A stretch of 9,799 bases of DNA from DASTRU01 sp035761045 (GCA_035761045.1 DASTRU010000204.1:1-9799); one strand, 5' to 3'; numbered from the stretch's first letter, positions 1-7,317 are shown. Notes: generated by a model not told the origin, from the letters alone. Program-made: numbers and translations.

Positions 1-397
1 CGGCCACCATCAAGGGCACGCGCGCTTGTTGATACACGTCGATCGACGCCATTCCGACACCGGTGTTTACGACGCCGATCGCGGCGCTCACGTCGGTCCT
101 AACGAATTCCTCAGCAATCTTTCTTCCTAATGCTGGATTCGCTCGGTCATCGCGTTCAATCAGTTCGATTGGACGTCCGAGCGCGCCGCCTAAGGCATTG
201 AGTTCACGCGCGGCCAAACGAATACCGTTGCGCATGCTTTCGCCCATCGGCGCGGAGCCGCCCGTGAAAGGTCCCGACACACCAAGACGGATGGGCTCTG
301 CTTGAGACGATGCCGGCCGCAGTGAATTCATGCTCGCCATGGCGACTAAGGCCAGCCACGCACGACGTCGCGAATTGGAAAATTTCCCGAAATGCAT
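1..397 (-). CDS. ABC transporter periplasmic substrate-binding protein, branched-chain amino acid (LivK) type, C-terminus off the left edge
   Basis: Reading the minus strand from the ATG at 397-395 gives 132 open codons that run off the window, so only the N-terminal third is present. Residues 1-33 look like a signal peptide: a basic stretch NSRRRAWLALVAM, a hydrophobic core and an SSQA-EP cleavage site near residue 33. The SRRR start resembles a weak twin-arginine motif, but it lacks the usual F-L-K, so Sec export is equally possible. The mature start IRLGVSGPFTG, then GIRLAARELNALGG (58-71), IELIERDD (77-84) and the AAIGVVNTGVG loop (105-115), match the first lobe of Peripla_BP_6 / LivK-type binding proteins, which capture a small ligand in the periplasm for an ABC importer. 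The ligand cannot be told from this part. GGGAAA lies 8-13 bases before the ATG as a possible weak ribosome site. The gene is divergent from the sensor kinase, so the two may share control. Confidence 0.85.
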   Translation of the reverse strand, partial: MHFGKFSNSRRRAWLALVAMASMNSLRPASSQAEPIRLGVSGPFTGGSAPMGESMRNGIRLAARELNALGGALGRPIELIERDDRANPALGRKIAEEFVRTDVSAAIGVVNTGVGMASIDVYQQARVPLMVA

Positions 398-441
398 AGA
401 GCTTTTTTCCCGTCCTTCGACTTCTTCACCCTATCTCGCAC

Positions 442-463
442 TAAGCAAATGACCGATAAGCAA
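442..463. repeat. Direct repeat of TAAGCAA, 15 bases apart
   Basis: TAAGCAA occurs at 442-448 and again at 457-463. The start-to-start distance of 15 bases is about one and a half helical turns. It sits in the divergent intergenic region, nearer the binding-protein gene, where an activator or repressor site would be expected. Seven bases repeated twice can arise by chance; no known regulator is assigned. Confidence 0.3.
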
Positions 464-469
464 GAGTCG

Positions 470-489
470 AGCGCGTTCGAACGAACGCT
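470..489. promoter_or_regulatory. Imperfect inverted repeat, candidate operator
   Basis: The 20 bases AGCGCGTTCGAACGAACGCT contain a perfect 10-base palindrome, CGTTCGAACG (474-483). They can also be read as arms AGCGCGTTCG and CGAACGCT around AA, where the left arm carries two extra bases. The site lies in the middle of the divergent intergenic region. Dyad sites of this size are typical for dimeric regulators, including LuxR/NarL-type response regulators such as the one encoded downstream, but the link to that regulator is inference only. Confidence 0.3.
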
Positions 490-537
490 AAGTCGTACGT
501 TGGAATGCAAGCGCGTCGGATTTCTTAGGTTTATCGC

Positions 538-543
538 TACACT
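538..543 (+). promoter_or_regulatory. Possible -10 box (TACACT) for the sensor kinase gene
   Basis: TACACT matches the sigma-70 -10 consensus TATAAT at four of six positions. A start of transcription about seven bases downstream would fall at or next to the ATG at 550, giving a leaderless or nearly leaderless transcript. That would fit the lack of any clear Shine-Dalgarno sequence before this ATG. The same eight bases, TACACTCG, recur just before folD. No good -35 box is seen. Confidence 0.3.
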
Positions 544-549
544 CGTTTG

Positions 550-2997
550 ATGGAACGCTCGCCCACCGCAACTTTGTTGCCATCTCAATCGCGCCTCGGC
601 GCGCCTCGCCGGTTTGGTCGTTGGCCGCGTTGGTATTGGATGACGCCCGTCGTATCGATCGCGCTTTTCATCGGCATGATGGCCACCATCATTTGGTGGT
701 TGACGGAACAAGAGATGGCTTTGAAGCGCGACACCTTGTTGCGCGATGTCGAGTCGGCGCAGCAGACGATGCGCATCAAGCTGTTGTCCAACCAAGACGC
801 CATCGTCGCCTTGGGACGCGACATCGCGGCGCGCCAACTCGACGAAACCACCTTTAACGTGCAAGCGCGCGAATTCATCGATGCGCACCGTGAACTCGTC
901 GCCATCGCCTATCTCGACGACATGCGCATCGCGCGTTGGGTGGCCGCGGCGCCGCAACTCACGGGCGCGGGGTTTCGTCGCATCAACGAATTAGTGGATG
1001 AACCCGAATCGTTTTGGGCGTATGACTTAGCGCGCGACGATCGACGACCCACCTACACCCGACCGTTTCTCGCGCCCACCGGCGATGTGTTTCTCGAACT
1101 GCACGTGCCCGTGTTTCGCGGCACTCGATTCGTCGGCAGCGTGGTCGCCACGTATTCCGTCGCGCAAATGCTCGAGCATCTCGTGCCGGTGGAAACACGC
1201 CGCAAGTACAAGGTGTCGATGGTCGACGAAGGCGGTAGTCATCTCGCCGCGAGTACGTCGCGCTCGGTGGCCGAAGCCACGCTGTTTTACGAGCTTCCCG
1301 TCGATCCTCCAGGGTTTGGCGTATTCGTTCGCGCGTATTCCTATTCGGCGCGGCCGCAGTTTTCCGAAAGCCTGTTGCTTTGGCTGGTGCTTGGGCTTTG
1401 CGCGTTCATCGTGTGGTCGTTGATCGTGCTGTGGCGGCATATGCGACGCCGCGCGTTGGCGGAACAGGCCGTGGTGCAAGAAACGAATTTCCGCCGGGCG
1501 ATGGAAAACTCCATCTCCACTGGCATGCGAGCGATCGACTTGCAAGGCCGCATCACCTACGTCAACGCCGCGTTTTGCCGCATGACGGGCTACACCGAAG
1601 GCGAGTTCTTGGGTCGCATACCACCTTATCCCTATTGGGAAAGCGAAAGCTTGCAAGAACACGCACGCAATCTCGACCTCATCCTTACGGGCCGCGCGCC
1701 GCAAGAAGGCATCGAAACCATCGTGGTACGCAAGGACGGCACGCGCTTCGATGCGCGCATGTACGTCTCACCCTTGATCGACGAACGCGGTATTCAAACC
1801 GGTTGGATGACGTCGATGACCGACATCACCCAAGCCAAGCGCGTGCGCGAGAACCTAGCCGCCGCGCACGAACGCTTCACCACCGTGCTTGAAGGGTTGG
1901 ACGCGGCCGTGTCCGTATTCGCCGACGACGCCAAGGACCAGCGTGGCGAGCTGCTATTCGCCAATCGCTATTACCTCCAATGGTTTGGCAACGACGCGGC
2001 TGGTCATGTGGAGTTATCGGGCTCGATGGCAAATGAAGAATCAACCGACGGCGTGGCGCACGAAGTGTTTTCCGCCACGGCCCATCGTTGGTTTGAAGTG
2101 CGTCGCCGTCGCACGGAATGGGTGGACGGCCGCATCGTGCAAATGCAAATCGCCACCGACATCACCCAGCGCAAGGAGGCCGAGGATCTGTCGCGACAAC
2201 AACAAGAAAAAGTCGCGTTGACATCGCGTCTCATCACCATGGGCGAGATGGCGTCGAGCATCGCGCATGAACTCAATCAACCACTAACCGCGATCGCGAA
2301 TTATTCGATGGGCACGGTGGCGCGCATGCGCGCGCAACTCGCGCAAGGCCGCACGCCGAATCCCGAAGATTTATTGCCCGCGCTGGAAAAAACCAGCGCG
2401 CAAGCACAACGTGCCGGTGCGATCGTTCGACGCATTCGCGAATTCGTTAAGCGCAGTGAACCGAACCGACGCTTGACCGACGTGCGCGCCATCATCGAGG
2501 ACGCGCAAGGGTTGGTGGACATCGAAGCCGCCAAGCGACGCATTCGCATCGAGGTGGAGGTTCAATCGCACATTCCGCGCGTGCCGGTCGATCCAATTCT
2601 GATCGAACAAGTGCTTATCAACCTCATGAAAAACGGCATTGACGCGATGGCGAATACCGGGCGCGACCGTTTGAGCGTGCGCGTTTACGCAACGCCCGCG
2701 CAAGCGCCCGAATGGCTTGCGATCGATGTCGTCGATCGAGGCGTCGGCATTCCCGAAGACGCGCTCGAAAAATTGTTCGAACCGTTTTACACGACGAAGA
2801 GCGAGGGCATGGGCATGGGGCTCAACATCTGCCGCTCGATCATCGAGTTTCATCAAGGCCGGCTTTGGGCCGAAAATAACGCCCGCGACGGCAACGGCGA
2901 GCCAGGCTGCACGTTTCACGTATGGTTGCCGCTCGTTCGCGGCGGTGCGCGCGCCGTCATCGCCGAGCCCGAAGAAGCCGCCCTTCCCCCTAAGTAA
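550..2997 (+). CDS. Membrane-bound PAS sensor histidine kinase (FixL/DctB-like)
   Basis: A hybrid-free sensor kinase of 815 residues, numbered here from the ATG at 550; a TTG at 547 is less likely. After a basic N-terminus come a membrane segment (about 30-52), a roughly 220-residue extracytoplasmic sensor region with no motif I can name with confidence (Cache/PDC-like in layout), and a second membrane segment (about 274-296). Two PAS regions follow (about 313-430, with RITYVNAAFCRMTGY, and about 431-547), each ending in a DIT(Q) PAC-like motif. The phosphoacceptor H573 sits in SIAHELNQPLTAIANY, the FixL/TodS-type H box. The ATPase domain has an N box (N695), DRGVGIP (D729 onward), FEPFYTTK and GMGMGLNICRSI. 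It should autophosphorylate on H573 and pass the phosphate to the response regulator 22 bases downstream. The signal is unknown; the divergent binding protein is a candidate partner. Confidence 0.92.
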   Translation: MERSPTATLLPSQSRLGAPRRFGRWPRWYWMTPVVSIALFIGMMATIIWWLTEQEMALKRDTLLRDVESAQQTMRIKLLSNQDAIVALGRDIAARQLDETTFNVQAREFIDAHRELVAIAYLDDMRIARWVAAAPQLTGAGFRRINELVDEPESFWAYDLARDDRRPTYTRPFLAPTGDVFLELHVPVFRGTRFVGSVVATYSVAQMLEHLVPVETRRKYKVSMVDEGGSHLAASTSRSVAEATLFYELPVDPPGFGVFVRAYSYSARPQFSESLLLWLVLGLCAFIVWSLIVLWRHMRRRALAEQAVVQETNFRRAMENSISTGMRAIDLQGRITYVNAAFCRMTGYTEGEFLGRIPPYPYWESESLQEHARNLDLILTGRAPQEGIETIVVRKDGTRFDARMYVSPLIDERGIQTGWMTSMTDITQAKRVRENLAAAHERFTTVLEGLDAAVSVFADDAKDQRGELLFANRYYLQWFGNDAAGHVELSGSMANEESTDGVAHEVFSATAHRWFEVRRRRTEWVDGRIVQMQIATDITQRKEAEDLSRQQQEKVALTSRLITMGEMASSIAHELNQPLTAIANYSMGTVARMRAQLAQGRTPNPEDLLPALEKTSAQAQRAGAIVRRIREFVKRSEPNRRLTDVRAIIEDAQGLVDIEAAKRRIRIEVEVQSHIPRVPVDPILIEQVLINLMKNGIDAMANTGRDRLSVRVYATPAQAPEWLAIDVVDRGVGIPEDALEKLFEPFYTTKSEGMGMGLNICRSIIEFHQGRLWAENNARDGNGEPGCTFHVWLPLVRGGARAVIAEPEEAALPPK

Positions 2998-3008
2998 ATC
3001 GTTGCGTT

Positions 3009-3014
3009 AAGGAG
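3009..3014 (+). promoter_or_regulatory. Ribosome binding site of the response regulator gene
   Basis: AAGGAG lies five bases before the GTG at 3020 and is the strongest Shine-Dalgarno sequence in this part of the window. It supports GTG 3020 as the start, since no ATG is suitably placed and the REC domain begins about 14 residues in. Confidence 0.75.
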
Positions 3015-3019
3015 TCGCC

Positions 3020-3661
3020 GTGTCGATCGTGTCCCCGCCCGTCGTTTCGCAAACCGCCAGCGTCTTCGTCGTGGACGACGATGAAGCGGTGCGCGACTCG
3101 CTCAAATGGCTGCTCGACGCCAACGGCTATCGCGTGGACGTTTACGACTCGGCCGAATTGTTCTTGGAAGAATTCGATCCCGCGCGCTTGGGCGTGTTGA
3201 TCCTCGACGTGCGCATGCCGGGAATGAGCGGCCTCGAGCTTCAAGAACGACTGAACGAACTCGGCAACGGGATGCGGTTTCACTTGCCGATTATTTTCGT
3301 CACCGGTCATGGGGACGTGCCGATGGCGGTATCGACCATGAAAAAAGGCGCGGTCGATTTCATCGAAAAACCCTTCGACGAAGCGGAACTTCGCGCGATC
3401 GTGCAACGCATGCTCGAACGCGCGCAGGAGCTCGGACACGAAGCCCGCAAACGCCGCGTGACCGACGAGAAACTCAACCGCCTCACGCAGCGCGAACGCC
3501 AAGTGCTCGATTGCATCGTGGCGGGCCGCTTGAATAAACAAATCGCCGACGACTTAGGCATCAGCATCAAAACGGTCGAGGCGCATCGCGCCAATGTGAT
3601 GGAGAAGCTCGGCGCGGCGAACGTGGCCGATTTACTCAAGCTCGCGCTCGGTAAGCATTGA
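3020..3661 (+). CDS. FixJ/LuxR-family two-component response regulator
   Basis: A transcriptional regulator of 213 residues with a normal FixJ/NarL layout. The receiver domain (about 14-135) has the acidic pocket VVDDDE (D19-D21), phosphoacceptor D63 in LILDVRMPGMSG, T95 in FVTGHGDVPMA and K117 in EKPFDE. A linker leads to a LuxR-type helix-turn-helix (about 153-210) with LTQRERQVL and the recognition region NKQIADDLGISIKTVEAHR. GHGDVPMAV and EKPF are typical of the FixJ subgroup. A few extra residues (NGMRFH, 83-88) lie between the phosphorylation site and beta-4. It starts with GTG behind a good AAGGAG site, 22 bases after the kinase, so the two are surely one transcription unit and a cognate pair. 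Its targets are unknown; the divergent promoter region with dyad repeats, or its own operon, are plausible. Confidence 0.92.
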   Translation: MSIVSPPVVSQTASVFVVDDDEAVRDSLKWLLDANGYRVDVYDSAELFLEEFDPARLGVLILDVRMPGMSGLELQERLNELGNGMRFHLPIIFVTGHGDVPMAVSTMKKGAVDFIEKPFDEAELRAIVQRMLERAQELGHEARKRRVTDEKLNRLTQRERQVLDCIVAGRLNKQIADDLGISIKTVEAHRANVMEKLGAANVADLLKLALGKH

Positions 3662-3667
3662 TACACT
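3659..3667 (+). promoter_or_regulatory. Possible extended -10 promoter element for folD
   Basis: TGATACACT fits an extended -10 (TG, one base, then TACACT, four of six matches to TATAAT). It overlaps the stop codon of the response regulator gene. Transcription would start near 3674, only a few bases before the folD ATG at 3678, which has no clear Shine-Dalgarno sequence. This would let folD be expressed independently of the two-component genes. No -35 box is evident, so this is tentative. Confidence 0.3.
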
Positions 3668-3677
3668 CGCGGGCCTC

Positions 3678-4535
3678 ATGAGCGCACAACTAATCGATGG
3701 AAACGCACTCGCCGCCCGCATGCGTGGCGAGATCGCCGCACAAGCGGCGCAACTAACCCAACGCGGCATTCGGCCCGGCTTGGCGGTCGTACTGGTTGGA
3801 GACAATCCCGCGAGCCAGGTGTACGTACGCAACAAGGTCAAGGCTTGTGCCGACGCGGGGTTTCATTCGGTGCTCGAGCGATACGACGCATCGTTAAGCG
3901 AAGCATCGTTGCTTGAGCGCATCGCAGCCTTGAATGCCGATGCGTCGATCGACGGCATCCTCGTGCAGCTTCCGCTGCCAGCACATATCGATGCGCAAAA
4001 GGTAATCGAAGCCATCGCGCCCGAAAAAGACGTGGACGGTTTTCATGTCGCAAGCGCGGGCGCCTTGCTGGTCGGTCGCGCGGGCTTTAAACCGTGCACG
4101 CCTTATGGGTGCATGAAGATGCTCGAAAGCATCGGCTACGACCCGCAGGGCAAGCGCGCGGTCGTGATCGGTCGTAGCAATATCGTCGGCAAGCCGATGG
4201 CGATGTTGCTGCTCGCGGCCAATGCCACCGTCACCATTTGCCATAGCGCCACGCGCGACCTTGCCGACATCGTGCGCGAGGCCGACATCGTCGTGGCCGC
4301 CGTGGGCAAGCGCAACACCGTGACGGCCGATATGGTCAAGCCCGGCGCCGTCGTCATCGATGTCGGCATGAACCGCGACGACCAAGGACGTCTATGTGGC
4401 GATGTGGATTTCGCCGGCGTGCGAGAAGTCGCGGGATGGATCACGCCCGTGCCTGGCGGAGTCGGTCCGATGACGATTACCATGCTGTTGCAAAACACAC
4501 TCGAGTCCGCCCAGCGTCGCGCTAGCCACGCGTGA
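3678..4535 (+). CDS. folD: Bifunctional methylenetetrahydrofolate dehydrogenase / methenyltetrahydrofolate cyclohydrolase
   Basis: FolD, 285 residues, the usual length. It is a cytoplasmic homodimer that oxidises 5,10-methylene-THF with NADP+ and hydrolyses the methenyl product to 10-formyl-THF, feeding purine and formyl-methionine synthesis. Diagnostic motifs are all present: the YxxxK active-site pair Y49 and K53 in QVYVRNKVKAC, DGILVQLPLPAH, PEKDVDGFH, PCTPYGCMKML, the Rossmann NADP site VVIGRSNIVGKPMAMLL, ATVTICHSAT, DIVVAAVGK and the C-terminal PVPGGVGPMTITMLLQNT. The ATG at 3678 gives a normal N-terminus (SAQLIDGNALAARMR). It starts 16 bases after the response regulator and shares its direction, so read-through is likely, although a promoter may overlap the end of the upstream gene. 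Nothing is missing or odd. Confidence 0.97.
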   Translation: MSAQLIDGNALAARMRGEIAAQAAQLTQRGIRPGLAVVLVGDNPASQVYVRNKVKACADAGFHSVLERYDASLSEASLLERIAALNADASIDGILVQLPLPAHIDAQKVIEAIAPEKDVDGFHVASAGALLVGRAGFKPCTPYGCMKMLESIGYDPQGKRAVVIGRSNIVGKPMAMLLLAANATVTICHSATRDLADIVREADIVVAAVGKRNTVTADMVKPGAVVIDVGMNRDDQGRLCGDVDFAGVREVAGWITPVPGGVGPMTITMLLQNTLESAQRRASHA

Positions 4536-4588
4536 GCTCATTCGGTATCTGGCTGGGCCGCCCACCTTTCAAGGTCGCTTCCTCCACC

Positions 4589-6631
4589 ATGAATCCATTG
4601 CTCGATTTTTCTGGTCTGCCCCGCTTTGGCGAAATCAAACCCGAACATGTGTCGCCCGCCATCGATACGCTGCTCGCGCAAGCCCGCGAAACCGTTGAAC
4701 GGCTCGAGGACGACAAGATTCCGGCGCGTTGGGATACGTTTGTCGAGCCGCTTGAAGAAGCCACCGAACGACTAAGTCGCGCATGGTCGGCGGTCAGTCA
4801 TCTCAATGCCGTCGCCGATACGCCGGAACTGCGCGCAGCCTATAACGAGAACCTGCCCCGCATCACCGAGTTCTGGACGGCGCTTGCGCAAAACCTGGCG
4901 CTATTCGCCAAGTACAAGGCGCTGGCGCGTAGCGCCGAATTCGCGGGCATGAGCAAGGTGCGCCAACGCGTGGTGGAAAATGCGGTGCGCGATTTTCGTT
5001 TAGGTGGCGCGGAACTCTCCGACGACCGCAAGACCCGCTTTGCGCAAATTCAAGAACGGCAAGCCACGGTCTCGCAAAAGTTTTCCGAGAACGTGCTTGA
5101 TGCGACCAACGCTTGGTCGCTCACCTTGCCGGACGACTCCCGTTTGAGCGGATTGCCCGACGATGAAAAGCAAGCCGCGAAAAACCTCGCCTCGCGCGAT
5201 GGCGTGACGGGCTATAAATTCACGCTGCACTTCCCATCGTACTTCCCCATCCTGCAATACGCCGACGATCGCGCTTTGCGCGAAGAGGTTTACCGCGCGA
5301 ATGCGACCAAGGCGGCCGAGTTTGGCCCGCCCGCGCTCGACAACACATCGCTTATTCGCGAAATACTCGCGTTGCGTGCGGAGGAATCCGCGCTGTTGGG
5401 ATACCGAAACTTCGCCGAAGTCTCGCTCGTGCCCAAGATGGCTGAATCGCCCGAGGAAGTGATCCATTTTTTAAACGACCTCGCGCAACGCGCCAAACCG
5501 TACGCGCAACGCGATATGCAGGCATTGCGCGAATTTTCCGCACGCGAACTTGGCCTTGCCACTGTCGAACCATGGGATGTCGCTTACGCCTCCGAGAAAT
5601 TGCGCGAGGCGCGCTACGCGTTCTCCGATCAAGAGGTCAAGCAATACTTCCCCGAACCCAAAGTGCTCGCGGGGTTATTCCGCGTCATCGAAACACTGTT
5701 CTCGGTGCGAGTCGTGCCCGACGCCGCACCGGGCTGGCATGAAGACGTTAAGTTTTTCCGTATCGATCGGCCCGACGGTAGCGTGGCGGGGCATTTCTAC
5801 ATCGATCTTTACGCGCGTAAAGGCAAACGCAGCGGCGCGTGGATGGACGACGCACGTGGTCGCCGCCGCTTGCGCGACGGCGCCACGCAAACGCCAGTGG
5901 CGTACCTAACGTGCAACTTCGCTCCGCCCGTGGGTGATCGCCCCGCGCTATTCACGCACGACGAAGTGCTGACCTTGTTCCATGAATTCGGACATGGCTT
6001 GCATCACATGCTCACGCGCGTGGATGAGTTGGCGGTCTCGGGCATTAACGGCGTGGAATGGGATGCGGTCGAGTTGCCAAGCCAATTCATGGAGAACTTT
6101 TGCTGGGAATGGGACGTAGTGCGACATATGAGCGCGCACGTCGAAACCGGCGAACCACTGCCGCGCGCGCTGTTCGACAAGATGATCGCGGCACGCCATT
6201 TCCAAGCCGGCATGCAAACGGTGCGGCAAATTGAATTCGCGTTGTTCGACATGCGCTTGCATTACGACTTCGACGTGAACGGCGGCCAAACCGTCCAGCA
6301 GCTGCTCGATGAAGTTCGCGCGCAAGTCGCGGTGATCATCCCGCCCGCGTATCAACGCTTTCCAAATAGTTTTTCGCACATCTTCGCGGGTGGCTATGCG
6401 GCCGGGTACTACAGCTACAAGTGGGCCGAGGTGTTGTCGGCCGACGCATACGCGAAGTTCGAGGAAGACGGCGTGCTCAACGCGCAAACCGGTGCTCGCT
6501 TTCTCGAAGAAATTTTGTCGGTGGGCGGCAGCCGTTCGGCGCTCGAATCGTTCGTCGCGTTTCGAGGTCGAAAGCCGACCATTGATGCTCTGATGCGCCA
6601 CAACGGCATGACCGAAGCCATCGCGGCCTAA
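4589..6631 (+). CDS. prlC: Oligopeptidase A, M3 family zinc metallopeptidase
   Basis: A 680-residue cytoplasmic thimet-type peptidase, the same length as E. coli OpdA/PrlC as I recall it. The family degrades short peptides, including cleaved signal peptides and products of larger proteases. The zinc site is complete: H465 and H469 with catalytic E466 in LFHEFGHGLHHM, and third ligand E495 in VELPSQFMENF. The substrate-closing region near the C-terminus, FAGGYAAGYYSYKWAEV, is also intact. I chose the ATG at 4589 because MNPLLDFSGLPRF and IKPEHVSPAI align with the known family N-terminus. An in-frame GTG at 4532, overlapping the folD stop (GTGA), would add 19 residues and has no ribosome site; it could still act in translational coupling. 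The gap to folD is 53 bases with no terminator, so co-transcription is likely. Confidence 0.96.
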   Translation: MNPLLDFSGLPRFGEIKPEHVSPAIDTLLAQARETVERLEDDKIPARWDTFVEPLEEATERLSRAWSAVSHLNAVADTPELRAAYNENLPRITEFWTALAQNLALFAKYKALARSAEFAGMSKVRQRVVENAVRDFRLGGAELSDDRKTRFAQIQERQATVSQKFSENVLDATNAWSLTLPDDSRLSGLPDDEKQAAKNLASRDGVTGYKFTLHFPSYFPILQYADDRALREEVYRANATKAAEFGPPALDNTSLIREILALRAEESALLGYRNFAEVSLVPKMAESPEEVIHFLNDLAQRAKPYAQRDMQALREFSARELGLATVEPWDVAYASEKLREARYAFSDQEVKQYFPEPKVLAGLFRVIETLFSVRVVPDAAPGWHEDVKFFRIDRPDGSVAGHFYIDLYARKGKRSGAWMDDARGRRRLRDGATQTPVAYLTCNFAPPVGDRPALFTHDEVLTLFHEFGHGLHHMLTRVDELAVSGINGVEWDAVELPSQFMENFCWEWDVVRHMSAHVETGEPLPRALFDKMIAARHFQAGMQTVRQIEFALFDMRLHYDFDVNGGQTVQQLLDEVRAQVAVIIPPAYQRFPNSFSHIFAGGYAAGYYSYKWAEVLSADAYAKFEEDGVLNAQTGARFLEEILSVGGSRSALESFVAFRGRKPTIDALMRHNGMTEAIAA

Positions 6632-6650
6632 TACGTCGCCCCACTCGCTT

Positions 6651-6656
6651 AAGGAG
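6651..6656 (+). promoter_or_regulatory. Ribosome binding site of the DUF4124-glutaredoxin gene
   Basis: AAGGAG lies eight bases before the ATG at 6665 and fixes that start, which also gives a complete signal peptide. Confidence 0.75.
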
Positions 6657-6664
6657 CTAGACGC

Positions 6665-7309
6665 ATGCGCTCAAAACCCGTTGCGTTCATCGCCACCGTG
6701 CTGGTCATCGGCGCATTTACCGCCCGGCCCGTCGTCGCGCAATACAAATACACCACGCCGGATGGCCGTACCGTTTATACCGACCAACCGCCGCCGCCTA
6801 ACGCGCGCGTCGTGGAAAAGCGCGATTACGCCAATGCGGGCAGCAGCGTGAACACCACCAATCTGCCGTACGAAGTCAAACGCGCGGCCGAAAACTTTCC
6901 CGTCACGTTCTACACCACGACCAACTGCGCACCGTGCGAAAGCGCGCGCAACGCGCTGCGCTTACGTGGGATTCCGTTTGTGGAACGCACCGTCACCACC
7001 AACGAAGACATCAACGCGCTCAAAAACCTAGGGCTGCAAAACACCTTTCCGGCGTTAACGGTGGGCGCGACGAAATTGAACGATTGGAACGAAGGCGCTT
7101 GGCAATCCGCATTGACGGTCGCGGGCTATCCCACCACCTCTCGTCTTCCCGCGAGTTATTCCAACCCGACGCCGGCGCCATTAGCGGCTAACACCGGCGA
7201 CAAGCCCGTCGCCACGAAGCCAGCACCGGAACGGCCCAACACCAGTACGACGCCCAACACCCCGCCCACGCCATCGACCCACTCCGACAACTCGGGCTTT
7301 CGCTTTTAA
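6665..7309 (+). CDS. Exported DUF4124-glutaredoxin fusion protein
   Basis: A protein of 214 residues. Residues 1-25 form a signal peptide ending VVA before QYKY, so it is probably periplasmic. Residues 26-50 (YKYTTPDGRTVYTDQPP) carry the short DUF4124 motif common in exported proteobacterial proteins of unknown role. A thioredoxin-fold, glutaredoxin-like domain follows (about 78-155): VTFYTTTNCAPC with redox cysteines C88 and C91, a helix RNALRLRGIPF, and FPALTVG with the cis-proline P129. From about 160 to the end it is rich in Pro, Thr, Ser and Asn, probably a disordered tail. The family is known in beta- and gammaproteobacteria but the substrate is not; thiol-disulfide exchange is inferred from the CxxC. 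The gene has a strong ribosome site, follows prlC by 33 bases and is followed by xth after 8 bases, so it is embedded in the operon. Confidence 0.88.
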   Translation: MRSKPVAFIATVLVIGAFTARPVVAQYKYTTPDGRTVYTDQPPPPNARVVEKRDYANAGSSVNTTNLPYEVKRAAENFPVTFYTTTNCAPCESARNALRLRGIPFVERTVTTNEDINALKNLGLQNTFPALTVGATKLNDWNEGAWQSALTVAGYPTTSRLPASYSNPTPAPLAANTGDKPVATKPAPERPNTSTTPNTPPTPSTHSDNSGFRF

Positions 7310-7317
7310 TCGCCGTT

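Larger units (their letters stand above)
398..549. promoter_or_regulatory. Divergent intergenic region between binding-protein gene and sensor kinase gene
   Basis: These roughly 150 bases must hold the promoters of both divergent genes. By eye they are less GC-rich than the flanking coding DNA. They contain a 7-base direct repeat and an imperfect inverted repeat (listed separately), plus a possible -10 box close to the kinase start. I see no convincing TTGACA-type -35 box on either strand, so either an activator is used or the promoters are too degenerate to place by eye. Confidence 0.5.

Noticed and set aside
346..957. Minus-strand open frame of about 200 codons overlapping the start of the kinase gene and the divergent region
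   Set aside because: It is antisense to a clear kinase frame and to the binding-protein start. Its composition (many His, Arg, Asp) is typical of reverse-frame shadows in GC-rich genes and it shows no domain.
1027..1704. Minus-strand open frame of 225 codons opposite the kinase gene
   Set aside because: It has no recognisable motif and a His/Arg-rich shadow composition; the plus strand has intact sensor, membrane and PAS sequence here.
1380..1892. Plus-strand frame of 170 codons inside the kinase gene
   Set aside because: It is out of frame with the PAS region, very rich in Arg and His, and the true frame is continuous with no sign of frameshift.
3894..4385. Minus-strand open frame opposite folD
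   Set aside because: It lies wholly within an intact folD with all family motifs; its composition is that of a shadow frame.
4532..4588. GTG at 4532 as the start of the M3 peptidase
   Set aside because: It would add 19 residues (including GIWLGRPPFKV) ahead of the family N-terminus and has no ribosome site; the ATG at 4589 gives the expected start and length.
5948..6601. Minus-strand open frame of 217 codons opposite the prlC zinc site
   Set aside because: The plus strand encodes the conserved HEFGH region here, so the antisense opening is a by-product of codon use.
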